From a bacterium (GTDB lineage: Bacteria > UBP13 > UBA5359): DNA of 8,201 nt. The notes beneath the pieces are model-generated. The model worked only from the letters and a program-made list of their open reading frames with translations. It was not told the DNA's origin and searched no databases. The stretch lies in the NCBI GenBank assembly GCA_028699365.1, contig JAQVUQ010000104.1:1-8201 (forward strand), read 5' to 3'. Below are positions 1 through 5,457 of this stretch, piece by piece (the first letter of the stretch is position 1; every line of letters starts with the position of its first letter). The position numbers and the translations under genes were made by a program.

Positions 1-1402
1 CGTGGAAAGCCTCTCCGGTAACGCCCTCATCATCATCAAAGGCGGTATCGATAAATTCCGGTGTGCAGCCTTCTGCAATCTTCCAGACAAGACGCCCGCC
101 CTCGCCGGGCAGAGCCAGACCGTAGATGTCGGCTTTGACCACCGCCTGAGCGGCGGCAATCAGCATCTTAACCACATCGGCGCTGTCAAAGGCCGTCCGC
201 GAGGAAGTATCGCTGGCCCGGTAGAGGGAACTCAGACGGAGATCCTGTCCCTCGATAACCTTATCCGCCAGCCTGAAATACCCTGCCAGGGTAAGCGTGT
301 ATCCCCCGGCCAGAGCCAGCAGCAGCGGCACGATATCCAGCACTATGCCGTATCGGCTGAACAGCAGAACGGCGGCAGACACGAACACGGCCGTCAGCGC
401 CAGCAGACAGGCCAGACCGCCCAGCGCTCTGTAATGCAGCACTCCCAGGCCGGCCAGACCGCCGCAGAGGATCATGAGGGCGGCAACCAGCCAGTCGGGC
501 AGGCCGCGCAGATAGCGGCCCTCTATCATGGTATCTATGGCCGAGGCATGTATCATGATCCCGTCCATGGCCCGCAACGGCGTTATATGGACGTCGCTCA
601 GCCCCGGACCGATGCTGCCGATGATGACGGCCTTATTTTTGAACACACTGGGGGAGACGCGACCGGCCAGCACATCGGAATAAAGGTAGCAGCCGCGCCT
701 GGATTTGAAATTGACGGCCAGTTGCCCGCCGCTTTCCGCGGGCAACCGTTCGCTCCCCATAGTCACCCTGGTACCGGTGGGATCGGTGTGCAAATCGCGT
801 CCTGAGTAGAGAGCGGCCACGGCCGCCCCGAAGTAGGGATAATTCTCGCGCTCGTATCTGATGAACAGGGGAACCCGGCGGGCGATGCCATCCCTGGCGT
901 CTGAGGTCAGGTTGATATGAGCCAGGGCAGCAGCAGCCCGGCGCAGTTGCGGCACAGGCACCGTCAGATCCTCTACCTTAGTTATGCCGGAACGGTCTGC
1001 ATTCGGTTCTTTGGAGGTGCAAACGGGCAGGATGACTCTGCCGCTGCGGCGGCAGGCAGCCGCCAGCAGGCGATCGTTCTCTTCGTCCGGCTCGGAAAAG
1101 ATGATATCGAAGGCTATCACCCGGGCACCGTAAGCGGTCAGCCGGTCCACCATGGCGGCATGGTACCGTCTGGGCCACGGCCAGGCTCCCAGCCGTCCCA
1201 GACACGCTTCAGTGACGCCTACCACCACTACATCGGAGGCGTTGTCCTCTATCTTGCTTCTGTCCAGGCGGAACATGCAGTCGTAGGCGATAAGTTCCAG
1301 GCGGCGGGCGATGCCGGCATGCCAGATCCAGATAGCCAGCATGGAGGCCAGAAGCCCCCATGCCAGACCGCGCAGGTCACGCCGGTAATCGACAAGTTTC
1401 AT
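1..1402 (-). CDS. CHASE2-domain membrane sensor with GAF-like domain, 3' end beyond window
   Basis: The minus strand is open from an ATG at 1400-1402 to the window edge: 467 codons with no stop. Residues 13-29 form a first membrane helix. Residues about 35-300 look like a CHASE2 extracytoplasmic sensor: a YD..FRL motif at 40-46, WPWPR at 74-78 and AFDIIFSEPD at 97-106. Three closely spaced hydrophobic helices follow at about 303-321, 327-348 and 352-374. This TM-CHASE2-3TM layout is the standard one for the family. From about residue 405 a cytoplasmic domain starts that looks like GAF, with an EGVTGEAF motif at 459-466 near the cut. The output domain (histidine kinase, GGDEF, HD-GYP, cyclase or other) is not visible and should not be assumed. 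The start overlaps the folP stop as ATGA, with GAGG at 1413-1416 as ribosome binding site, so it is probably co-translated with folP. The ligand is unknown. The CHASE2 call is firm; GAF is moderately sure. Confidence 0.88.
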   Translation of the reverse strand, partial: MKLVDYRRDLRGLAWGLLASMLAIWIWHAGIARRLELIAYDCMFRLDRSKIEDNASDVVVVGVTEACLGRLGAWPWPRRYHAAMVDRLTAYGARVIAFDIIFSEPDEENDRLLAAACRRSGRVILPVCTSKEPNADRSGITKVEDLTVPVPQLRRAAAALAHINLTSDARDGIARRVPLFIRYERENYPYFGAAVAALYSGRDLHTDPTGTRVTMGSERLPAESGGQLAVNFKSRRGCYLYSDVLAGRVSPSVFKNKAVIIGSIGPGLSDVHITPLRAMDGIMIHASAIDTMIEGRYLRGLPDWLVAALMILCGGLAGLGVLHYRALGGLACLLALTAVFVSAAVLLFSRYGIVLDIVPLLLALAGGYTLTLAGYFRLADKVIEGQDLRLSSLYRASDTSSRTAFDSADVVKMLIAAAQAVVKADIYGLALPGEGGRLVWKIAEGCTPEFIDTAFDDDEGVTGEAFH

Positions 1403-2637
1403 TCGTTTTCAGCCTCATTACGTCCATAGAGCACGGCTTCCACCATACGGCAGGTTCTGACGGCGCTCCCGACATCGTGTACTCGTATGATAGAGGCTCC
1501 GTTGGCAACGGCCAGAGCATTGACTGCCAGAGTGCCTTCCTGTCTCTCCTGCGGAGGCAGATCAAGAACCGCCCCGATAAAGGCTTTGCGCGAAGCTCCC
1601 ACCAGTATGGGCCGGCCCAGGGATCGCAACTCCATCAACCGCCGCAGGATCTCCAGGTTGTGATCCCACGTCTTGCCGAAGCCTATGCCGGGATCGACGG
1701 CTATACGCTCTGCCGCCACGCCGGCGGCCGCAGCTCTATCGACGGAATTATAAAGAAAGGAGGTTATCTCTCCCATAAGATCTTCGTAAGTCGGTGCCAG
1801 ATGCATGGTCTCCGGAGTCCCTTTGATATGCATCACCACCAGAGACGCCTTGACGTCGGCCACCATCGCGGCCATATCGGGATCGTGCGTCAGACCGCTG
1901 ATATCGTTGATTATGGAGGCCCCGGCCTGAAGGACGGCTGCCGCCGTGCCGGCTTTCCTGGTATCGACGGATATGGGTAGATCCGTTTTATCGACTAAGC
2001 GCTCTATCACCGGCAACAGACGGGCAATCTCCTCGTCCTCCGCTACTTCCCCAGCCCCCGGCCGGGTGGATTCCGCCCCTATGTCTATGATATCGGCGCC
2101 CTCGGCAATCATCTGCAGAGCGTGTTCCAACGCCCTGTCGGGATCGAGGTAGCGTCCGCCGTCGGAGAAGGAATCCGGCGTCACGTTCAGTATGCCCATG
2201 ACCAGCGTGCGCCTGGCCGGATCGTAGAGCCTCTCGCCTATACGCCAGCAGGGCTTTCTGCCGCTATAGGCGTCCAGGGCCGCTCCTGCCTCCTGCGCCA
2301 GCAGTGGCAGTCCGAAAGGCTGCCGGCAGAGAACGTCCAGGGCGGATCGCAATTGGCCGTCCGTGCCCATCATGATGATATCGGTATTCTCGGCCGACAT
2401 ATTGGAGGCTTCCCAACTCAAGGCGGCGTCACCGTCCCGCGACAGCATGCCCTGCTTGATCAGCATGGCGGCGCGGACGGGAACCTGACTCAGATGAAGC
2501 AGATAGTGACCGGCTTTGGGCAGCATGCGTCCTATGCCGCGCGGGTCGACTCCTATCGAGGCCATGGCGCCGGCTATCTCTTCCCGCTCCGTCAATTGCA
2601 GCACCCTGGCGGAATAACGATGGGTATTAATGCTCAA
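1399..2637 (-). CDS. folP: Dihydropteroate synthase, long form with N-terminal extension
   Basis: Joins 6-hydroxymethyl-7,8-dihydropterin diphosphate to p-aminobenzoate, giving 7,8-dihydropteroate in cytoplasmic folate synthesis; it is the sulfonamide target. With the chosen start it has 412 residues. The TIM-barrel core starts near 140: signature GILNVTPDSFSDGG at 148-161 (Mg-binding N151), IDIGAESTRPG at 184-194, SVDT at 223-226, IIND at 242-245, DPGIGFGK at 315-322, SRK at 349-351 and IRVHD at 384-388, so the expected binding residues are present. The first ~135 residues are an extension absent from E. coli FolP but familiar in Clostridia-type homologues (IGVDPRGI at 28-35, QPFGLP at 106-111). 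I chose the TTG at 2635-2637 because AGGAG (2645-2649) lies 7 nt upstream. An in-frame TTG at 2697 would add 20 residues encoded by a strong hairpin and is unlikely. It follows the S1 gene and overlaps the CHASE2 gene; no other folate gene is visible. Confidence 0.95.
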   Translation of the reverse strand: MSINTHRYSARVLQLTEREEIAGAMASIGVDPRGIGRMLPKAGHYLLHLSQVPVRAAMLIKQGMLSRDGDAALSWEASNMSAENTDIIMMGTDGQLRSALDVLCRQPFGLPLLAQEAGAALDAYSGRKPCWRIGERLYDPARRTLVMGILNVTPDSFSDGGRYLDPDRALEHALQMIAEGADIIDIGAESTRPGAGEVAEDEEIARLLPVIERLVDKTDLPISVDTRKAGTAAAVLQAGASIINDISGLTHDPDMAAMVADVKASLVVMHIKGTPETMHLAPTYEDLMGEITSFLYNSVDRAAAAGVAAERIAVDPGIGFGKTWDHNLEILRRLMELRSLGRPILVGASRKAFIGAVLDLPPQERQEGTLAVNALAVANGASIIRVHDVGSAVRTCRMVEAVLYGRNEAENE

Positions 2638-2644
2638 GTAGTTG

Positions 2645-2649
2645 CTCCT
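2645..2649 (-). promoter_or_regulatory. folP ribosome binding site that decides a TTG start
   Basis: AGGAG on the minus strand sits 7 nt upstream of the TTG at 2635-2637, the normal spacing. There is no ATG or GTG at a usable distance. This favours a 412-residue FolP over the longer open frame that starts at a TTG at 2697. Confidence 0.75.
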
Positions 2650-2654
2650 AAACC

Positions 2655-2685
2655 ACATCGTCCCGACCAAAGGCCGGGACGATGT
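2655..2685 (-). promoter_or_regulatory. Stable RNA hairpin between the S1 gene and folP
   Basis: On the minus-strand RNA, 2675-2685 pairs with 2655-2665 (11 perfect base pairs), continues through one G-U pair and two G-C pairs, and closes on a 3-nt U loop. The stem is 14 bp. On the plus strand the G-U position becomes an A-C mismatch, so the structure fits the folP-sense transcript better. No U tract follows (GGUUUAGGAG), so it is not a canonical terminator. It ends 5 nt before the folP AGGAG and could act as an mRNA stabiliser, processing signal, attenuator or partial terminator; the sequence does not decide which. Confidence 0.7.
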
Positions 2686-2739
2686 ACAGATACGCAAATT
2701 CCGAAACGCCTGTATAAAAGGGCCTTGCTCAGCGCCGGT

Positions 2740-3150
2740 TCAACGTCGCCTGGAGCGCCCGCCGCGCTTGGACTCGGTATTGCGCTTCAGTTCCAGCAGA
2801 CGTTCTTCGCTCTTTTTCATAAAACCGCCCAGCAGATCTTCAAAGCCGCCGCCACCGGAAGCGGCCTGAGCGGGCCTGCGCCGGGGCGGGGCCTGCTGAG
2901 TCGGCCCCTCTGCCTGGGACAGCGCCTTGCGAACGGAGAGCTCTATCTTTCCCCGGTCGTCAATGGCAATAACCCTGACCTTAACCTTGTCGTTCTCCTT
3001 GAACAGATCACGCACATCCCGGATATAAGCATCCGCCACTTCAGAGATATGCACCAGACCGGATTCTCCTCCCGGCAACTCGACAAAAAAACCGAAATTG
3101 GTCAATTTGGAGATACTGCCTTCGACAATCTCTCCCACCGTTACAGGCAT
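2740..3150 (-). CDS. S1-domain RNA-binding protein, YabR-like
   Basis: A 136-residue soluble protein. Residues 1-75 are a complete S1 (OB-fold) RNA-binding domain: VGEIVEGSISKLTNFGFFVEL at the start, GLVHISEVA at 31-39, and KVKVRVIAID then KIELSVRKA at the end. A basic, Pro/Gln/Gly-rich linker follows (about 78-102), then a short conserved-looking segment FEDLLGGFMKKSEERLLELKR at 103-123 and a strongly basic tail ending in SRRR. This matches the small S1 proteins found near divIC in Bacillota (B. subtilis YabR type, whose precise role is not settled; RNA or ribosome association is inferred). AAGGAGG at 3162-3168 lies 11 nt upstream of the ATG. The gene has its own promoter region and leads 102 nt into folP. 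I leave the symbol blank because orthology to yabR was not tested. Confidence 0.9.
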   Translation of the reverse strand: MPVTVGEIVEGSISKLTNFGFFVELPGGESGLVHISEVADAYIRDVRDLFKENDKVKVRVIAIDDRGKIELSVRKALSQAEGPTQQAPPRRRPAQAASGGGGFEDLLGGFMKKSEERLLELKRNTESKRGGRSRRR

Positions 3151-3152
3151 TT

Positions 3153-3187
3153 GGAATTATTCCTCCTTGTTATCGGCCATACGGCCG
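3153..3187 (-). promoter_or_regulatory. Leader of the S1 gene: Shine-Dalgarno flanked by small inverted repeats
   Basis: The AAGGAGG ribosome binding site (3162-3168) lies between two small symmetric elements. Upstream, CGGCC / GGCCG (3183-3187 with 3174-3178) can form a 5-bp hairpin with a 4-nt loop, 5 nt before the site. Downstream, GGAATAATTCC (3153-3163) overlaps the last two G residues of the site and could form a weak 4-bp stem. The pairing is seen in the sequence; any effect on translation is inference. Confidence 0.4.
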
Positions 3188-3243
3188 CTGCGATCCTCAC
3201 CATAAATTGAGAACCTGAATTTTACCCGGGTACACAAATCCAT

Positions 3244-3276
3244 AATCAATTTATAATCCGGAGATTGATTTGTCAA
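3244..3276 (-). promoter_or_regulatory. Sigma-A type promoter with overlapping operator-like inverted repeats
   Basis: On the minus strand there is a perfect -35 TTGACA (3271-3276). The -10 is either TATAAA (3250-3255, 15-nt spacer) or TAAATT (3248-3253, 17-nt spacer). Transcription would start about 85-90 nt upstream of the S1 ATG. Two inverted repeats overlap it: AATCAAT / ATTGATT (3264-3270 with 3244-3250, 13-nt gap), which brackets the spacer and -10, and ACAAATC / GATTTGT (3267-3273 with 3234-3240), which overlaps the -35. This looks like a repressor site, but the regulator is unknown. It probably drives the S1 gene, folP and the CHASE2 gene. Confidence 0.65.
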
Positions 3277-3289
3277 GTATATGGCTGCA

Positions 3290-3342
3290 TAACCGCTGAT
3301 TTATTTCATTAACACCCGTTTTTCGGCTTTAATCGGCGGTTA
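3290..3342. repeat. Inverted repeat spanning the araB stop codon
   Basis: TAACCGC at 3290-3296 is the exact reverse complement of GCGGTTA at 3336-3342. After one mismatch the match continues for four more bases, giving 11 of 12 pairs around a loop of about 29 nt. The araB stop (3329-3331) is at the foot of one arm. No U tract follows in the sense direction, so a classical terminator is unlikely. It may be a weak 3'-end structure of the araB mRNA or chance. Confidence 0.4.
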
Positions 3343-4981
3343 CTCCCAGCCTGATCTCCTTTAGTCTCTTCATGACATCGTTTTCCCCGCGGCCGAAATA
3401 ATCGTGCAAACGCTCATATTCGGCAAAAAGCTTTCCGTATATTTCACGGTTTCCTTTATCGGGCACAAACCTTTCCGCCTTCAGCGAGGCCATCCCAGCG
3501 GCGGCCTCGGCTATGCCGGCATAACCGCCCTTTTCAGGCCCGGCTGCAACGGCTGCATGCATGGCCGATCCCAAGGCGGGGGTCTGAGCGGATGCGGCTA
3601 TACGCATCTCCCGGCCGGTAACATCGGCAAATATCTGCATCAGCATGCGATTCTTCTGCGGCAAACCGCCGCAAACAAATATCTCGTCAATATTTATGCC
3701 ATTTTCAGTGAAACTCTTGATGATCTTGTTGGTACCGAAGGCCGTGGCTTCTATCAGGGCTCTGTAAATCTCCTCCGGCCTGGTGCTCAGGGTGCAGCCG
3801 AGTATCATACCGGTCAGGTCGGCATTTACCAGGACGGAACGATTGCCGTTCCACCAGTCCAGGGCCAGCAGGCCGCTCTGTCCGGGTTTGAGCCTGGAAG
3901 CGGCTTCCTCCAGACGGGCATGCACATCCTGCCCCCGATAGGGAGCGCAATTCTCCGTGAACCAGGCAAAGATGTCGCCCACAGCCGATTGTCCGGCTTC
4001 ATAGCCGAAGTACCCGGGCACTATGCCGTCCTCGACTACGCCGCAGATGCCCTCGGCCATCCGTTCGTCATGCCCCATGACCATATGGCAGAGCGAGGTG
4101 CCCATAATCATCACCAGCTTGCCCGGACCGGTGACTGTACAGGCAGGCACGGCCACGTGGGCATCTACGTTACCCACGCAAACTGCGGTACCCTCCCTCA
4201 AACCGGTCAAGGCTGCCATGGCCGGAGTCAAACCTCCCGCCCTGACTCCCAGGGGATATACATCACCACACAGCTTCTCCTCGACAAGAAACTCCAGCCG
4301 CGGATCGAGTGCGCGCAGGAAATCGTGTGCAGGATAGCCGTCGCGCTTATGCCAGAGCGCCTTATATCCGGCGGAGCAGGAGTTACGCCGCTCCTGCCCG
4401 GTAAGCTGCCAGACAATCCAATCGGCTGCCTCTATCAGCCTGTCGGCTGCCGCATAGATATCCGGCGCCTCATTCAGTATCTGCCAGGCTTTGGGCAGGA
4501 ACCACTCGGACGATATCCTGCCGCCGTAGCGTGACAGCCAGGGCTCGCGTCGCTGCGCCGCCAAAGCGTTTACGGCATCGGCCTCGGGCTGTGCCGCATG
4601 GTGCTTCCACAGCTTGACCCAGGCATGGGGATCGGCGGCATACTCCGGCAGAGTGCACAGGGGCGTGCCGTCCGCCTTAACCGGCAGCATGGTGCAGGCG
4701 GTGAAATCCGTGCCTACGCCGATGACGTTATCCGGTGAAACGCCGCTCTGGCTGAGAACGGCCGGTATGGTGCGTTTCAGGACTTCTATATAATCGAGAG
4801 GGTTCTGGAGAGCCCAGTCCGGCTCCAGGAGGCGGCCGCTGCCCGGCAACCTGTCGTCTATGACGCCGTCGCCGTAGCTCCATACCGCCGAAGCAACCTC
4901 CCGGCCACCGGCGATCTCTACCAGAACCGCTCTTCCGGACTCCGTACCGTAATCCACACCTATAACGTATTTACCGCTCAT
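3329..4981 (-). CDS. araB: Ribulokinase (FGGY carbohydrate kinase)
   Basis: Phosphorylates L-ribulose with ATP to L-ribulose 5-phosphate in L-arabinose catabolism; cytoplasmic. The 550 residues match the length of Bacillus-type AraB. N-terminal FGGY domain: phosphate-binding DYGTESGR at 10-17 and [13 protein letters not shown] at 88-100, typical of AraB. C-terminal domain: GTSLCHM at 294-300, [14 protein letters not shown] at 328-341, and TAFGTNKII with [10 protein letters not shown] at 413-444, where other FGGY kinases have their own variants. K207, D273 and E328 line up with the catalytic/substrate residues reported for B. halodurans ribulokinase (K208, D274, E329, from memory). The ATG at 4979-4981 has AAAGG 9 nt upstream. 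It stands alone: no araA, araD, transporter or regulator is in the window, and it separates the divIC-like and S1 genes. Codon use resembles its neighbours by eye. Another pentulose substrate is possible but less likely. Confidence 0.93.
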   Translation of the reverse strand: MSGKYVIGVDYGTESGRAVLVEIAGGREVASAVWSYGDGVIDDRLPGSGRLLEPDWALQNPLDYIEVLKRTIPAVLSQSGVSPDNVIGVGTDFTACTMLPVKADGTPLCTLPEYAADPHAWVKLWKHHAAQPEADAVNALAAQRREPWLSRYGGRISSEWFLPKAWQILNEAPDIYAAADRLIEAADWIVWQLTGQERRNSCSAGYKALWHKRDGYPAHDFLRALDPRLEFLVEEKLCGDVYPLGVRAGGLTPAMAALTGLREGTAVCVGNVDAHVAVPACTVTGPGKLVMIMGTSLCHMVMGHDERMAEGICGVVEDGIVPGYFGYEAGQSAVGDIFAWFTENCAPYRGQDVHARLEEAASRLKPGQSGLLALDWWNGNRSVLVNADLTGMILGCTLSTRPEEIYRALIEATAFGTNKIIKSFTENGINIDEIFVCGGLPQKNRMLMQIFADVTGREMRIAASAQTPALGSAMHAAVAAGPEKGGYAGIAEAAAGMASLKAERFVPDKGNREIYGKLFAEYERLHDYFGRGENDVMKRLKEIRLGVTAD

Positions 4982-5008
4982 TCGTAACAGCCTTTCCCGG
5001 CATTAAAT

Positions 5009-5023
5009 GCGCTCTTCGAGCGC
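5009..5023 (-). promoter_or_regulatory. Hairpin in the araB leader
   Basis: GCGCTC / GAGCGC is a perfect 6-bp inverted repeat with a 3-nt centre (GAA on the minus strand), about 28 nt upstream of the araB ATG and just downstream of the candidate -10. It could be an operator or a 5'-UTR hairpin. It lacks a U tract in the sense direction, so a terminator is unlikely. Confidence 0.4.
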
Positions 5024-5032
5024 GGTTATCAC

Positions 5033-5061
5033 TTTTTAAACGAACATCTAACAACAAACAA
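5033..5061 (-). promoter_or_regulatory. Possible araB promoter
   Basis: TTGTTT (5056-5061) and TAAAAA (5033-5038) on the minus strand are separated by 17 nt, each matching the sigma-A consensus at 4 of 6 positions. The stretch is AT-rich compared with its surroundings and lies between the divIC-like stop and araB. Weak evidence. Confidence 0.3.
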
Positions 5062-5078
5062 CTACCGCCGCAGGCGGT
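5047..5078 (-). terminator. Probable terminator after the DivIC-like gene
   Basis: ACCGCC / GGCGGT (5064-5078) forms a perfect 6-bp GC-rich stem with a 3-nt loop starting at the last base of the divIC-like stop codon. It is followed on the minus strand by the T-rich but interrupted run AGTTGTTTGTTGTT. The short stem and broken T tract make this an imperfect Rho-independent terminator, possibly leaky. Confidence 0.5.
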
Positions 5079-5455
5079 CAAGGCTTCTGACTTTTGTCTT
5101 CTGTCTTCTCCTTGCCTGAGCCGCTATCCTGAGTCACAGCCTCCTTTTCAGCGGTAGCGGTAGCGGTAGCCTCCGTCTCTTTCTCTTTGGTCAGCACACG
5201 GTAGCCCACCTCTCCTGGAGCCGTCATGCCCAGCTTCTGCCTGGCTTCCTTCTCTATGCCTTCATCGGTGCTGAGTTCATTGATGCGTTTTTTCAGGTTC
5301 TCGTTCCTTCTCTCTTCAAGAGCAACCTGCTGCGCCTTCTCTCTGAGGCGTACGGTCTGGACGACATTGCGATAGCAGGCCTGTCCAAAGATAAAGGCTA
5401 TATAGCCCAGCAAAAGTGCCAGAAAGATGATTTTTACTGCCCGGCGATTACCCAT
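5078..5455 (-). CDS. Septum formation initiator, DivIC/FtsB family
   Basis: A 125-residue bitopic membrane protein. A short basic N-terminus (MGNRRAVK) precedes one membrane helix at about 8-25, then a coiled coil at about 33-62 rich in Glu, Arg, Leu and Asn. The conserved family segment EKEARQKLGMTAPGEVGYRV lies at 68-87. In the family the protein sits with FtsL and DivIB/FtsQ in the divisome. The tail from about residue 89 is low-complexity, rich in Glu, Thr, Ala and Lys, and includes Ala-Thr repeats (96-102) from a hexanucleotide repeat. The ATG lies 2 nt after the pyk stop, so it is probably translated from the pyk transcript; a weak AGGGTG at the end of pyk may serve as ribosome binding site. 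DivIC and FtsB cannot be told apart safely from sequence alone, so no symbol is given. Confidence 0.87.
   Translation of the reverse strand: MGNRRAVKIIFLALLLGYIAFIFGQACYRNVVQTVRLREKAQQVALEERRNENLKKRINELSTDEGIEKEARQKLGMTAPGEVGYRVLTKEKETEATATATAEKEAVTQDSGSGKEKTEDKSQKP
5150..5170. repeat. In-frame hexanucleotide tandem repeat (AGCGGT, 3.5 copies)
   Basis: AGCGGT is repeated exactly three times plus AGC. On the coding strand it reads GCTACC and encodes alternating Ala-Thr in the C-terminal tail of the DivIC-like protein. Loss or gain of a unit keeps the frame, so length variation would change only the tail. Confidence 0.85.
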
Positions 5456-5457
5456 AA

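Noticed and set aside
2-805. Plus-strand open frames at 2-805 and 917-1429
   Set aside because: Both are in exact antisense register with the CHASE2 gene and are broken only where that gene uses TCA codons. The minus-strand reading gives clear CHASE2 motifs and membrane helices.
2655-2685. The hairpin before folP as a Rho-independent terminator of the S1 gene
   Set aside because: The bases after the stem are GGTTTAGGAG, not a T run, and the folP ribosome binding site starts 5 nt later. Partial termination is still possible.
2638-2697. A longer FolP starting at the TTG at 2697
   Set aside because: The extra 20 residues would be encoded by the hairpin and ribosome binding site of the shorter form, with no good Shine-Dalgarno before 2697.
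2122-3210. Plus-strand frames opposite folP and the S1 gene (2122-3210) and araB (3404-4534)
   Set aside because: They lie antisense to genes with complete catalytic motifs, have no recognisable products and low-complexity translations.
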